From Cycas panzhihuaensis (taxonomy: Eukaryota; Cycadophyta), in contig CM041465.1 of the NCBI GenBank assembly GCA_023213395.1, positions 122,705,741-122,769,740 of the forward strand: a stretch of 64,000 nucleotides of DNA, in the 5' to 3' direction. A model generated the notes under the pieces. It searched no databases. It saw only the letters and a program-made list of their open reading frames with translations, and was not told the origin of the DNA. Positions 1-10,582 of the stretch are shown here, piece by piece (positions within the stretch are counted from its first letter, which is position 1; each line of letters opens with the position of its first letter). The translations under genes and the position numbers were made by a program.

Positions 1-240
1 GCAATTGAAACTTGGAAGGTTTTTAACGGTTCCACCTTTATTCCTAGCTTTTGGGATGTTGGTCTATTGATAAAATTGTGGGTGCTCCCACTATCCACCA
101 ATACCGCTATTAGGGCTCCTTTCAGTATCTCTTCAAATCGTAGTGTTTAAGGTGTCGTACTTTGACCTATTATGGCCTACAGAGATATTTGAACGTTCTC
201 TATATCGATTTCTAATAATTCATCTAGTTCAGCTTCAGCT
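1..240 (-). pseudogene. gypsy-1 retropepsin (aspartic protease), N-terminal part
   Basis: Minus-strand translation gives an IENVQISL leader, TLRFEEILKG, and then the active-site segment VLVDSGSTHNFI. The DSG triad and the following HNFI are typical of plant Ty3/gypsy proteases, which cut the Gag-Pol polyprotein. The active site is intact here, unlike DSD in element M. Two in-frame stops lie upstream (after QISL and after TTP), so the polyprotein is broken. The reading frame is open to the left edge of the window. Confidence 0.85.
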
Positions 241-289
241 TGTTCATTGTTGTCCTCTTGATCTAAGGGGATATCTCCAGTTCTTCATT

Positions 290-1225
290 ATTCAGCATAA
301 ATACCTTCTTTCCTCGGCACCGGTGCTCCTGGTTCCATTTCCCTCCACATTTGAAACAAGTACCTTTCTGTATGTGTTCTTGTCGAGTGGAACTTTCCGT
401 TGTATTCTTGATTGCGAGCGGAGCGTTTGATTTAACTCCTGAGCTATGCTAGTTCGCGTTAGGCAGTGGAGCAAAATCTGTTCTACGCACAAAGGTAGGC
501 CTGGTTTCTTTAAGTTCACCTTCAACACATCTAGCATGGTTTATGATCTCTTCTAATGCTCCGTGTTGTTGTGCTAATACACGGAATCTGATGGGGGCCT
601 TGAGACCACTTATATATGTCTCCCTGAGACATTCCTAGGGAATGTTTGATGTAACCATACATTGTAACATCTGAAATTGTTCTGTATATTCACGAATTGA
701 TCCCATTTGCTGCAGTCTTGTCAACTGTGCAAAGTAATTCATAGACCAAGAGTTTTCATATTGATTGATGATGGCTATTCGAAAATTACTCCATTCCTCT
801 TGCTGAGGTCCTTGTATCTTTTTCCACCAATAATACCAATTTAAGGCTCGTCCATAGAGATGTAAGGAGGCGATGGGCACCATATCTATGCTTGGTGTCC
901 GTTTCTCATGAAATATGTTTCCATTTGGAGTAGCCATGCTCTTATGTCCCATGTTTTTCTTTGGATCGAATTTTTCTAATGTGATCTTCCTGTTTGTTGG
1001 TCCTCCTTGATTTACATTTCTTCATTGAAAAATAAATCCTTCTTTGAACCTACCTTCTAGGTTCCCCTGATCTATGTCTTGATATGAATCCTGTTTTGTT
1101 TTATGATGAACTATCTCTTGTTTGTCCAATCTTCCGTTAAGGTTCTTGATTTGTTGTAAAAGTTCCTCCATGACGGTTGTCAAGGTTTCTGCTACTTGTT
1201 CTTTTGAATTGTGGGACCTCAGCAT
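290..1225 (-). pseudogene. gypsy-1 Gag with CCHC zinc knuckle
   Basis: A methionine at 1225 starts a coil-like N-terminal segment. The stretch 952-635 matches the Ty3/gypsy gag family (Retrotrans_gag): ASLHLYGRALNWYYWW, then WSNFRIAIINQYE and LQQMGSIREYTEQFQ. About 100 residues on, at 362-309, is a zinc knuckle, CFKCGGKWNQEHRC, which fits C-x2-C-x6-H-x-C of plant gypsy Gags and would bind genomic RNA for packaging. The frame changes at least twice between these blocks, and stops are present near 640 and 430, so no full protein can be made. Confidence 0.85.
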
Positions 1226-1239
1226 TTTTCACAAATGGT

Positions 1240-1642
1240 TGACACCTTCCGTATATAGAATACCCACAAATTATATCTCCAAATATAAATCAAGTACAAA
1301 TATCGAAAAATATGATGCCAAAATGTTACAAAATACAAATAGAGTTCGAAAAGAGTACCAATACTACATGCAATCAACCACAAAACCCTTCGAGGTGGGG
1401 ATCTTCCTCAGAATTTGCAGCCCTAAGGCTGAAAATCTACAATTGCCTTAAGGTTGAAAATAAGGAGGGAATACTTCACAAATGGATGATATGGAATGAC
1501 CTCAAAGTCCCTATATATAGGCGCACAAACAAGGACATAATGAAGTCGGCCAAAGCAGGGAGAAATGTGCCCAGCATAACCCTAAGAAGTCGGCCACAGC
1601 TAGTACATAGAAGTCGGCCAGATTCTGAAAGAGGTCGCTTCA
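1240..1642 (-). repeat. 5' LTR of gypsy-1
   Basis: The segment runs from TGACACC to GCTTCA on the plus strand (TG...CA). It lies between the gag start and resumed copia A sequence. The element is minus-oriented, so transcription would run leftwards. It holds three copies of AAGTCGGCCA and a TATATATA box (see the separate entry) and is a distant relative of the M LTR at 60051-60513. The left limit is less sure than the right, because no clear tRNA primer site abuts it. Confidence 0.65.
1508..1620 (-). promoter_or_regulatory. LTR promoter: triple GCCGAC motif plus TATA box
   Basis: Read on the minus strand, TGGCCGACTT occurs at 1620-1611, 1596-1587 and 1552-1543, and is followed 23 bases later by a TATATATA box (plus-strand 1512-1519). 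GCCGAC is the core of the plant dehydration/cold element (RCCGAC, bound by DREB/CBF factors). The same motif-to-TATA spacing recurs in LTRs S and M. Function is inferred, not shown. Confidence 0.5.
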
Positions 1643-1935
1643 TGTTTGATGGCATAAAAATCTTATTCTAGCAGAGGATGCCAAGTTAAAACATCATAGG
1701 ATGCTTGGAGGTTCCGAGTCAAGTCAAGCCTTAGTCATGAAGACGCAAAGGATGGAGATCGTTCAAGAGGAGAAGTTCGCATAAAGGTTTGGAGAAGAGC
1801 CTCAGGAGAAGAAGAAATTCATAGGAGTATGTAATTATTGCAAGAAGGAAGGCCACAAAGAAAAGAACTGTTGGTTCAAAAGATAGGACAAATGCAAAGC
1901 TAGCCAAGATGATAAAGGGAAGAGCATAGCAACAC
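1643..1935 (+). pseudogene. copia A Gag C-terminus with CCHC knuckle
   Basis: Translation gives a lysine-rich tail and then CNYCKKEGHKEKNCW at about 1826-1870, a canonical C-x2-C-x4-H-x4-C nucleocapsid knuckle. The same region of copia B (40160-40460) is clearly homologous. Stops interrupt the frame (for example at the end of EEKFA and after the knuckle). The start is missing because gypsy-1 inserted just upstream. Confidence 0.85.
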
Positions 1936-1944
1936 ATTGTGTTA

Positions 1945-2318
1945 GAGTCTCAGTCGAGTCAAGTCAAAGAGACTATTAGATATTGGACTCTGGAGCACAG
2001 AAGCACATCTCTTTCCAAAAGCAAAACTTCGATGCATGGATTGCAGATCATAGTGGTGCTAAAATTATCCTTGGAGATGCTCGTGTGTTACTGGTTGAAG
2101 GTGTTGGCAATGTATCCTTGGCAGGTGCTAAGTTTAAAGGGGTCTATTATGTACTAAAGATGCGGTTGAATTTACTTTCAGCCCGAGAAATTTGCAAACA
2201 AGGAATAAAGGTCGAGCTTTATAAAGATAGATGTCTAATTAAGGATCCTAAACAAAATTTCTCTATCATTGCTATTGGGAAAGTTAGATATAATTTTTGG
2301 GTGTTTGAAAAGTTTTAA
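1945..2318 (+). pseudogene. copia A aspartic protease
   Basis: The active site reads ILDSGAQKHI (about 1979-2010), matching the Ty1/copia retropepsin signature D-S-G-A-x-x-H. It is followed by GVGNVSLAGAKFKGVYYV and LNLLSAREICKQG, the usual flap and C-terminal blocks (GxG...L..VLyVP...NLLS). The frame stays open to a stop at 2318. This part alone would look functional, but the protein it belongs to is not. In copia B the same active site reads DSR. Confidence 0.85.
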
Positions 2319-2329
2319 TCCCAAAAGAA

Positions 2330-3055
2330 GTGCTATGCTATTGTTGCTAGCGCAGATGATGTAAGTTGTGGCATGATCACCTAGGTCACCTTAATGACAG
2401 AAGCATTGCACATTTGCAAAGGTTGAGTATGGTGGAAGGATTACCATCTGTTTCATATTCAAACGATGTGTGTGAAGGGTGTATGTATGGGAAGCATCAT
2501 CATTATCCTTTTCCTCGGGACAATGCCTGGAAAGCCAAGGAGAAGCTTGAGTTTGTGCATACAGACGTGATGGGACCACTCTCGAACCCTTCAATATCTA
2601 GAACTTGATATACCTTAGTGCTTGTAGACAACTACACCAGGAAAGTCCAAGTGTATTTCCTAAAGAACAAGTCAGAGGTGTTTGATCACTTCTATGATTG
2701 GAATGCGAGTGTTGAAAATGAAAGTGATAAAAAGATACAAACATTGAGAAGAAATAATGGTAAGGAATACAACAATCATACATTTAATCAGTTATGTTGG
2801 GATCATGGTATAAAACGGAAGTTTACTATACCGTATAGCCCACAACAAAAAGGTGTTGTAGAGAGAAAAAATCGTACCATGATGGAGATGGCAAGATACA
2901 TGGTGCATTCGAAAAACTTGCCATCAATGTTTTGGGCAAAAGCTATTGTGACCACTGTTTATATTCTAAACAAGGTACCCATTCAAGTAGTTCAATGCAT
3001 GACCCACAAAGAGAAATGAACCAGTAATAAACCTGTTATTGGTCATTTTAAAACC
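2330..3055 (+). pseudogene. copia A pre-integrase zinc domain and integrase core
   Basis: WHDHLGHLN and CEGCMYGKH form the HHCC zinc domain (about 2370-2500). The integrase core follows with the first acid in HTDVMGPL (about 2560). The second catalytic position reads RRNNGKEY where RSDNGKEY is expected (copia B has SDNGKEY), so the second Asp is Asn. The third acid is present in VVERKNRT (about 2857). A stop breaks the frame after SISRT at 2608. Element Q interrupts the gene at 3056, and it resumes at 4139. Confidence 0.85.
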
Positions 3056-3269
3056 TGTTACCTATTATTAGTTTTAATATTATGACCCCAGTACTGTCCC
3101 TTTCTTCCCAATTAGTTTTGGCATCACCTGCATCTTGAGGTTTAGCCTCATTTCTAATAGCAATTTGCCAGACATTTTTTGCCCTAGTTTCTATCTTAAT
3201 TTTCCATATATGATAATTATTATCAGTGAGTTTGTCACTTTTAGATAGGGCTAAGATGGAGGACGTCAT
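3056..3269 (-). pseudogene. Q Gag N-terminus
   Basis: Translation from the methionine at 3269 gives SKSDKLTDNNYHIWKIKI, then a short NVWQIA block. This is the N-terminus of plant copia Gag proteins (UBN2/DUF4219 type: L...NYxxWxxxI...L....W). Copia E begins similarly (NYHVWKIKMET). The fragment ends at the junction with copia A, so only the start survives. Confidence 0.75.
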
Positions 3270-3954
3270 TTTTAAGCCAAAAATATGATTTTTGATGCCC
3301 TAGGTCGTATAATTGTATGGATTTCTGTACGGTACAGAAGTTGTACGGATGGAAACGAAATGTACCTTGAATGAAAGATTTATCAGAGACGAACTAGGAT
3401 ATGCACTCAGATCTAAGATCCGACTTCAAATAGAGAAGAAATTAGCCCCCGAAAGCCAAAATTTGCGACTAGGGTTCCAAAGAGAAATCACTTGTTTTGA
3501 TTGAAATAGCCACAAATGATTGCGAAAAAAGACTTCAAAAATGATCAAAATCCAAGGACAGAAATCTTTAGTCAAAAAAATGAAAAAAAATTAAGATTTT
3601 TCACTATATTTCCTCTCTTCCATGCAAACCTATTTTTGGCAAAAAACTTGATGAAAATGACCTCGAATGGACTCACCATAGAAGGCAAACTTGCTCGGAA
3701 TGCCCCAATCTATATTCTGGCCAAGTTTCGTGTCAATATGAGAAACGTGAAAAATCTGACCATATGGCTGTACGGATCCGTACTCTAGCATTGTATGGAA
3801 ACAGTATGGAGTCCTTTCTGCCTTGGAGTGGCTTAGCACATCCCTCTTTCATCCTTCTGGCTTTCTTTTAGATTCTTTGATCTTTCTTTGGTCTGGTTCT
3901 ACCTTTAGGACGATCTCCTTCTTCAACAGGTCAAGGTATCCTGCTCCGATACCA

Positions 3955-4138
3955 TGTTGAACAAACTCAATGATCAAAGAGAGAATCAATTCAATTCTTA
4001 TTCATGATGTAAGTACATATATACCAATAGGGTTTGTAACCACCCTGGAACTAACAAGTAACCAAAGTGTATTAATGGTCGCTTAAGGATACATAAGACA
4101 TATTAACTGATGACTTAGGATAAAACATTATTTTCTCA
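3955..4138 (-). repeat. LTR of Q
   Basis: It runs from TGTTGAACAAAC next to the minus-strand primer site to TTTTCTCA at the copia A junction, about 184 bp. It resembles the 219-bp LTR of copia E in length, in its TGTTGA start and in an AAAACATTAT block near the far end. The exact right limit is uncertain because the TSD is not preserved. Confidence 0.6.
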
Positions 4139-4703
4139 CATTGGGTGCATTGGATATGCACACATCCTAGACGAAGGTCGCAAGAAGTTGGATCACAAGA
4201 GTTTGAAGTGCATATTCCTAGGGTATTATGATCAAAATAAAGCTTACAGACTATGGAATCCAAAAGGGACAAGAATTATGATTAGTTGGGATGTTTAATT
4301 TGATGAGTCATCGACGTATCATGCCGAGAAGTCATCAGAAGAGCCTTTTTACCCCCCACTACTTCTATTTTCGATTTCAACAATTAGAGAGGATGATGAG
4401 CCAACCATTGAAATTCAAGAGAAAGTTGGACCGATGGAGAGAGTAATAGTGAGGAGCCATCACATGAAGAAGTACCTACAGCACTAGGTCCTTTTATACC
4501 ATTATGGGCAAGTAAGGCGAAAGAGGATTCCAGAGTGGCGATGCAAGACCTTGCTGATGACAGGAGAACAATAAGTCAACATGCTAGTTAGACTCTGCTG
4601 GTAGACGCCAACAATTCCAGTGATCCTATTTTATATGACGAAGCAAAGGATGATCCACGATGGAGAGCTACAATGAAGGAGTATGGCACAATTATGAAGA
4701 ATG
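4139..4703 (+). pseudogene. copia A integrase C-terminus and linker
   Basis: Resumes with GCIGYAHI in imperfect frame, then KKLDHKSLKCIFLGYYDQ, the conserved copia block (K(L/F)D.KS..CIFLGY) after the integrase core. DPxxR and an acidic linker follow, and reverse transcriptase begins at about 4640 (DPRWRATMKEYGTIMKN). Copia B at 41600-42160 is homologous throughout. The frame is cut by element O at 4704 and has several stops. Confidence 0.8.
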
Positions 4704-5011
4704 TGTTAAAAAATGGATATCAAATCTTGTTGTATTGATCGTATTGAAAAGAAGTTGAGTACATATTTATACTTGGGTCTACCTCTAACTCCTCCAACCA
4801 AAATTGACAATTGCTTCACCTACTAATTAGGCGTTACATATAAAGATGTACTTAAGCACACTTAATAACTTAACATAACACTTCTATTGCGCTTTTAATA
4901 TTAACATTATTACTAACCTATAGACCATAACACAATATCTCTTAAGGACTTCACATTAATAACCCCTAGACATAATATTCTTCTAGACACATTAAGCATT
5001 AATTCTTAACA
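4704..5011 (-). repeat. 3' LTR of O
   Basis: TGTTAAAA...CTTAACA, 308 bp, about 90% like its partner at 8942-9249 by eye. The run of C at 5012-5018 is the minus-strand polypurine tract. Divergence between the pair means the insertion is not recent. Confidence 0.9.
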
Positions 5012-5189
5012 CCCCCCCTTAATGTTTAATATCAAGACAACAAAAAACTAAATACTAAAGACATCATAACACATGACACTAAGTACTAAGGGCTAACAAA
5101 TAACTGACACATGACTTGACATAAGATGTTGTTTTGAACTTGCAACGCTTGAATCTTGGTATCTTCCTAAAGACAATATTAGAAGCTCA

Positions 5190-7069
5190 ATCTTCGTCTT
5201 TAGTTGATTTTGAAATGCAACAATGGTTCATGATACATTCTTTATTCTTGTACAGCATCTTTGTTAAATTACCTATTCCATCATCTTTTGTTCTTTGACT
5301 TTTAAGTTGGTGATTGCAACTGTATTTGATAAACCATATTCCAAATGTGATTCTTTTTTTATGATCATTGTCTCCAAGATTAAAAGTGATAAGACATGAT
5401 TTGAACTTCAAAATTTCTTTGAAGAAGAATACAAAGGATTTCTCCTTATTTACTTTCAAACCAACAAGTATGAGTTCTATCACTATGATCGACTTCTTTA
5501 GATATGTTGAATAAAAATAAGCCTATAAAAGATCTCTTTGAAGAAGAAGGATGGATGATGATTTCTTTTTTTTTTATCATGAGTACTAGTACTAGTCCTC
5601 ATTCAACAAAATTTTTGATTAACCATTTTGTCACCTTCTCACCATCCAGGGAAGCTATTGATACAGTAAGCACAAAGAGAATTTCCATGATAGTCACAAG
5701 TACAAGCTTCCCAATTACTGTTATGGTCATATAAAGACAACATACCACCATAACATGATTTAACTTCATGGTTAAATAACTTATCAAAATCATATAATAA
5801 TTTGTGTAAATATATTCTATTATAAGATTTTGGCCAAGCAACATTCCAATTTCTGCCAAAGTATCCTTCCTTTCTTTGAAGGAATTTTCTAGTGTCTTTG
5901 TTGAATATGTCAATACAACCTAAACTCCTTCAATGACAAGAATAGAAAATGCTACCATATCAAATGAAACAATAAAGAATTCTGTGTACAAACATACAAT
6001 TGTGTGACCCTGATATCAATTAAAATTTAGCAACAATTCTATCAATAGAAATTATGGTGATAGTACCCAAATTTTCCATTAAGGCAACTATGTCTCCATA
6101 TTGTATTACCTATTAAAAAAACTATTTGAAATCAACTTCAGATTTTTTATACTTACAAGTTATTTCAATGTTAAGCTCCATCTTCTCAGCAATCGGTAAT
6201 ACAGTCTTTTCTATCAATGTGCTGTAACTCAAGATGTTAAAAGAAAATATGGGTGAGATAATTTTCTTCTTAGTCTTCAGTTCTTCATTTTCTTCTTTTT
6301 TCTTAGATTCTGAACAACAAGCTAGAGTCAAATCATTAGACTCATTTGTTATTTTAAGAGAATCACTAATAAGTTCATCTGCAGAAATTACCTTGTCACA
6401 ACCATCATTATGTTCACTTAATTCTTCATTAGTAGAGGGCCTATTTTAAGAAATAGGTTCACATATTTTTTCATATTCCTTATTATAAAAAACATCAGAT
6501 GAATCTATGTGAGATTCACTCTTACTAGAACCAACATGATTACTTGCATTCGCCTTTTTGGCTTTCCTCTTCAACTTCCTTTTTTTATTCTTGATTAGGT
6601 TGTTGTCCGTAACCTATCCTCCAAGAGGGATTTTTCCTTTTGCATCTTCTATAAATTGTTCATCCTTTTTACTTGTATCACAAAAACTATTTGCCTTTTT
6701 AACAATCTCTTGCACCTCTTCAGGGGTCTTTTTATGCACATCCTTCAAGAGGTTCCAGGCTTCTTTAGCAATTCCAACATTATGAATTGCAGGGATAAGA
6801 AAATGGTAGGGTTTTGGAAGCTCATCTTTATTTAATACAGCAAGCATAACATCAATTATTATTTTATTCTTCTTCCCCTTCTACATCAATTAAAGTATCA
6901 TAACCATTAGTGATGATTTTCCATAGCCTCTTACACATAAATATACTTTCTATTTTGATTGCCCAATATCTGTAATTTGTTACTGTGTACTTAGGTAAAG
7001 AAAAGAAAGGTCTGTTAAGTAGTACTCTTTTTTTTTAGGCATAAAATAGATGATGTCATCCAACTCCAT
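5190..7069 (-). pseudogene. O gag-like ORF with an unrecognised C-terminal region
   Basis: A methionine at 7069 starts MELDDIIYFM; after a frameshift come NYRYWAIKIESIFMCKRLW and AKEAWNLLKDVHKKTPEEV (to about 6614), a copia Gag (UBN2-type) core. A basic patch, KNKKRKLKRKAKKAN, follows near 6580, then an acidic linker. The region from 6120 to about 5600 contains YGDIVALMENLGTI, RNWNVAWPKSYNRI and NSNWEACTCDYHGNS. I recognise no family there. Element P repeats the same order (KLKRKPKRGN, HGDTTTLVENLGNI, RKDIVGMSVG), so the C-terminal part was selected at some time. Many stops and shifts are present now. Confidence 0.65.
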
Positions 7070-8929
7070 GATTGTGACAATGAATTGATCACAAGTATCC
7101 TACACAAGATTCATGTGTTCACTTTAAACTAAAATAACTATATCAAATCAATAGCAAATCCCTCAAATCACATTCCAAATTGTAGTACACTAAATGAAGA
7201 TTTCAGCAATTTAGGCGGTTCAAGAATCATATGCCTGGTTGAGGAGATATGATGAAAAATGTATAATTACCTCCTTGTGAAAAACAAATTAAAGTTATCA
7301 AGGCTTTAGCCCTTTTAATAGAATAGTAGTAGGTCATATTAAGACTCCATAAGACCAGGTGCTTAACTACTAGGGGGCTAGCGGACTTTAATTCATAATT
7401 CAATCTAATTAAGTCCAAATTTAACTTTGCAAAAGATATGAAATCTGCCCTAACCAATTTGAAATCTATGGATTTCAATTAACATTTCAATCCAATAAAT
7501 TAAGTTTGTAACCTTGAAAAATAACTCTATCAATTTTTTGAATCGATTTTTCTGCATGTATTGTGATTTTTGTCGATATGGTTTGTCACGTCTATCTATC
7601 TTTGCATTTCCTCATTGTTTGTAGGGTTGTCTTGTCCTTTGTAGTGATTGACTATGATATGCATACTCAATTCATGCTTTGCCTGAAAGTTGTGCGCTTG
7701 AGATGATCCATGCACTTGATTTCATACTTCTTTTTTGCTAATTATTCTAGCAATTTAAGAAATTCAGACGCAAAGTCCATCAAATAACTTGGTCATTTCC
7801 TAGGCATCAAACAATTTCTCCACAATCTACAAAACAATAACACTCATCTCTGCTGCCATTTATCAGTAATAACAAAGATTTTAATAGGAATTTCCACAAA
7901 ATGATTGCAGTTCCAAAATTTTCCATCAATAAATTGTGATTTTATGGAATCTTCTATCAAATTACTCAATTTCACCATTAATAGGAAATACTTTAAGAAA
8001 AGTTGATGGGGCTTTTGGTCAAATGGCTAGGTTTTGCCCATGTTAGAATCATAATTTTGAGATAATCTCAACACAAATAGAATGCTTTCGCAGTTATTTC
8101 TCTAAGGTCAGATGAACTTTCTTAGGACTTGGATCAAATAACTCAATTTGCCTTAAAGTTTTCAGTGGCTTCAAAACTCATACATGAGCATTAAATCTTA
8201 CCGAGCTGCAAATTTCATGAATTCTCATCTCGAATAAGATTTTCGAGTGCTACCTTACACCATCAAAGGTGTCCCCTGACAATCTAAGCCTTGAAAATGA
8301 TGTTTAAAGCAAAGACAAAAGGGTTTGCATAGCAACCAGTGACGAGATTTAGAAAAAGGGTGCCCTAAGGTGTCTTCCCTCGTCTATTGTACATATACTA
8401 TTTTCTATTTTCATGGGTCTGCTTGATGCCGCCTCTCTAGCAACTGAGGGTTATTATTTTGTATGCTATATCTCCACTTCTATCATCGTTTTGGTGATAA
8501 ACTTTCAACTCTCCAACTACATGATTCCTGGAATACTTTCTTTTGGAATTTCGGTAGCACTTGTTATTCGCCAACTCTCAAACTACAGACTTTATGGCTC
8601 TTAAGTTATCTTTCACTGAGCTCTCCACAGATTCAGATGTCTCTCGCCTTTGTCATCATTAGCAGATCTCCTTGTCTATTTCTATGGCTACATTAGTTTG
8701 TGATTGCCTCCACAAATAGAGGGCGTTCGAAAGGTAGATTGGGGTTTCACTTCCTCACAACCACAACTACCAATGGACAGTAGGATCAACAGAGCCACTT
8801 TCTCACATGCAAATATACACCACAACACAAAGGGGAAATTTGAGACCCTAATAACAATGCTCGCAACTTTCAACAACACCTCCACAAATCATATTGGCTC
8901 ACAGGCCTTCCTTCAAGCAGTATCAACCT
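7070..8929 (-). other. Untranslated leader of O
   Basis: About 1.86 kb lies between the primer site and the gag start. I see only short open frames on either strand, no domain and no repeat. A leader of this length is common in non-autonomous plant LTR elements. Short frames at 8413-8604 (+) and 8885-8688 (-) are not supported by homology with the P leader. Confidence 0.5.
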
Positions 8930-9249
8930 GCTCTAATACCATGTTAAAACATGGATATCAAATCTTGTTATATTGATCGTATTGAAAAGGAGTTGGGTAC
9001 ATATTTCTACTTGGGCCTACCTCTAACTCCTCCAACCAAAATTGACAACCGCTTCACCTACTAATTAGGTGTTACACATAAAGATGTACTTAAACACACT
9101 TAATAACTTGACACAACACTTCTATTGGGCTTTTAATATTAACATTATTACTAACCTATAGACCATGACATAATTACCCTTAAGGATGTCACATTAATAA
9201 CCCCTAGACATAATATTCTTCTAAACACATTAGGCATTAGCTCTTAACA
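8930..9249 (-). repeat. 5' LTR and primer-binding site of O
   Basis: The LTR is 8942-9249 (308 bp, TGTTAAAAC...CTCTTAACA). The minus-strand sequence just inside it, 8941-8930, is TGGTATTAGAGC, one change from the initiator tRNA-Met primer site TGGTATCAGAGC. This fixes the element's orientation. Confidence 0.9.
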
Positions 9250-10109
9250 TAATGCCACATGGGATTTCGTTCTGCTACCTCCAATGAAGAACTTAGTTAG
9301 ATGCAAGTGGATTTATAAGATAATATTCCACTCCAATGGAGAGCTGGATAAGTATAAGGCCAGGCTTGTTGCTTAAGGGTTTAAGCAAAATGAAGGAATT
9401 GATTATGAGAAGACATTTGCACCAGTCTCCATGATAACGAAGATCAAGTTAATCATTTCCTTAGCAGCTACATATGATTGGGAGTTACACTAGATGGATG
9501 TTAAGTCCACATTTCTTAATGGAGATCTAAAGGAGGAGATTTGCATGTCACAACCTTTAGGGTTTGTTAAGAAATGCCAAGAGCATCTTGTGTGCCGTTT
9601 GAATAAATCACTTTATGGCTTGAAACAAGCACCCTGTGCTCGATATGAGAAGATCGATAGCAAGTTGAGGGAAGAAGAAATTGTTGCTACAAATTTGGAC
9701 CCAAATCGGTATGTGAAAAGGAGTAGGACCTCAATACTAGTTATTGTGTTGTATGTGGATGATTTATTCATCAGAGGCAACTATCATAGGACTATTGTCA
9801 AAGTCAAGTCCAATTTGGGAGCTACGGCTGCTACATTACTTGGGCATTGAAGTCAGACAGATGGAAGATCATATCATGTTATTGCAGACAAAGTATGTGA
9901 AGAATTTACTGGAAAAGTTCAGGATGCAAGATTGCAAGCCAGTTGCAACAGCATATGCTAAAGGCACAAAGCTGTAGAAAGACATGGCCAAACCTTCTAT
10001 AGATGGAACATTGTACCGTTAATTGGTAGGGAGTCTAATCTATTTGACTCATACTAGACCAGATATCACCTATGTTGTTGGGTTGGTTTCTCAATATATG
10101 CAGAATCCT
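9250..10109 (+). pseudogene. copia A reverse transcriptase, with start of RNase H linker
   Basis: Begins ATWDFVLLPPMKNLVRCKWIYK, then KARLVA*GFKQNEGIDYE, MDVKSTFLNGDLKEEI and KSLYGLKQAP; the catalytic motif VLYVDDLFI is at about 9746-9770 with both Asp residues intact. A frameshift near 9835 moves the frame to GIEVRQMEDHIML. Stops replace a glutamine (LVA*GF) and a tryptophan. It ends at PDITYVVGLVSQYMQNP, where the solo LTR S inserted. Copia B at 42160-42564 and 49953-50420 is the sister sequence. Confidence 0.85.
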
Positions 10110-10256
10110 TGTAACAAACCATTACACCAAAACCTCAAGGTGTTAGTGAAGAGGGCCCCCCACCAAGTAGACCATTACCTCCCCCCAGGTCAAACGGGCT
10201 AGCTCCACCTAGCCCCGCTTTCACTAGCGTTCATGCGCCCCACAGACTCCAACTAC

Positions 10257-10310
10257 GACGGCGTTTTGCGCATCGACGACGTTTGGCGCATCGACGACGT
10301 TTGGCGCATC
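10257..10310 (+). repeat. 18-bp tandem repeat, three units, in solo LTR S
   Basis: Units of 18 bp start at 10257, 10275 and 10293, of the form GACGACGTTTGGCGCATC. Units 2 and 3 are identical and unit 1 differs at 2 positions. The array is GC-rich and CpG-rich in an AT-rich LTR. Confidence 0.9.
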
Positions 10311-10496
10311 ACCCCACCGCCCCCATAAATGATGTTGATTGTAACATTCCAAAATCTAATCAAAACTATGCCATGTAACCATTCAAATCGAAGGCCTCTG
10401 AATAAGGATTCCAACAGTTCAGACGAAAGTCAATTTTGACATCTCTATCAAAAGTTATGACCATTTAAAGTTAGCCTGCTAATTTTGAAGAAATTC

Positions 10497-10582
10497 TGGC
10501 CAACTTCTATTTAAGCAGTATTAAGAAGAATATCACCCAATTTGGCCGACTTCTAATTGAAGTATTTTGATTGCTATAAATA
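10497..10582 (+). promoter_or_regulatory. LTR S promoter: GCCGAC motif and TATA box
   Basis: TGGCCAACTT at 10497-10506 looks like a CpG-decayed copy of TGGCCGACTT, which is intact at 10543-10552. TATAAATA follows at 10575-10582 after 22 bases, the same spacing as in the gypsy-1 and M LTRs. Transcription would start rightwards near 10605. Confidence 0.5.

Larger units (their letters stand above)
1..1642 (-). mobile_element. gypsy-1: 5' part of a Ty3/gypsy retrotransposon, cut by the window edge
   Basis: Read on the minus strand, this is a 5' LTR (1642 to 1240), a gag region (about 1225 to 290) and the start of a retropepsin that runs off the window at base 1. It sits inside the gag of copia A: the copia A reading frame begins immediately after 1642, matching copia B from about 40168. 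The protease and its leader peptide are close to those of element M at the right edge (shared NVQISL and TLRF motifs, then the LVDS active site), so the two belong to one family. M carries a chromodomain, so this one probably did too. The far LTR and the matching TSD lie outside the window. Confidence 0.85.
3056..4138 (-). mobile_element. Q: truncated copia-type element (5' LTR, leader and gag start)
   Basis: Read on the minus strand: an LTR-like segment (4138-3955), then a primer site TGGTATCGGAGC at 3954-3943, an approximately 670-base leader, and the first 72 codons of a copia Gag, cut off at about 3056. Copia A resumes on both sides (GGTCATTTTAAAAC left, ATTGGGTGCATTGG right), but no TSD is visible. 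The far end was either lost or never made. The layout and gag start resemble copia E. The leader holds a 14-bp palindrome, GTACGGATCCGTAC, at 3770-3783. Confidence 0.7.
4704..9249 (-). mobile_element. O: complete gag-only (non-autonomous) LTR retrotransposon
   Basis: Two 308-bp LTRs (4704-5011 and 8942-9249) flank a 3.9-kb interior. The TSD is GAATG (4699-4703) against TAATG (9250-9254), one mismatch. A primer site TGGTATTAGAGC abuts the right LTR (8941-8930) and a polypurine tract AAGGGGGGG abuts the left LTR, so the element reads leftwards. The interior encodes a copia-type Gag followed by a long unrecognised region. I see no protease active site, integrase or reverse transcriptase. Element P (55340-60050) has the same layout with different LTRs. 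O splits the reverse transcriptase start of copia A. Confidence 0.9.

Noticed and set aside
10257-10310. Three 18-bp repeats as a possible CRISPR-like array
   Set aside because: The units are contiguous with no spacers, lie inside a plant LTR and the genome is eukaryotic.
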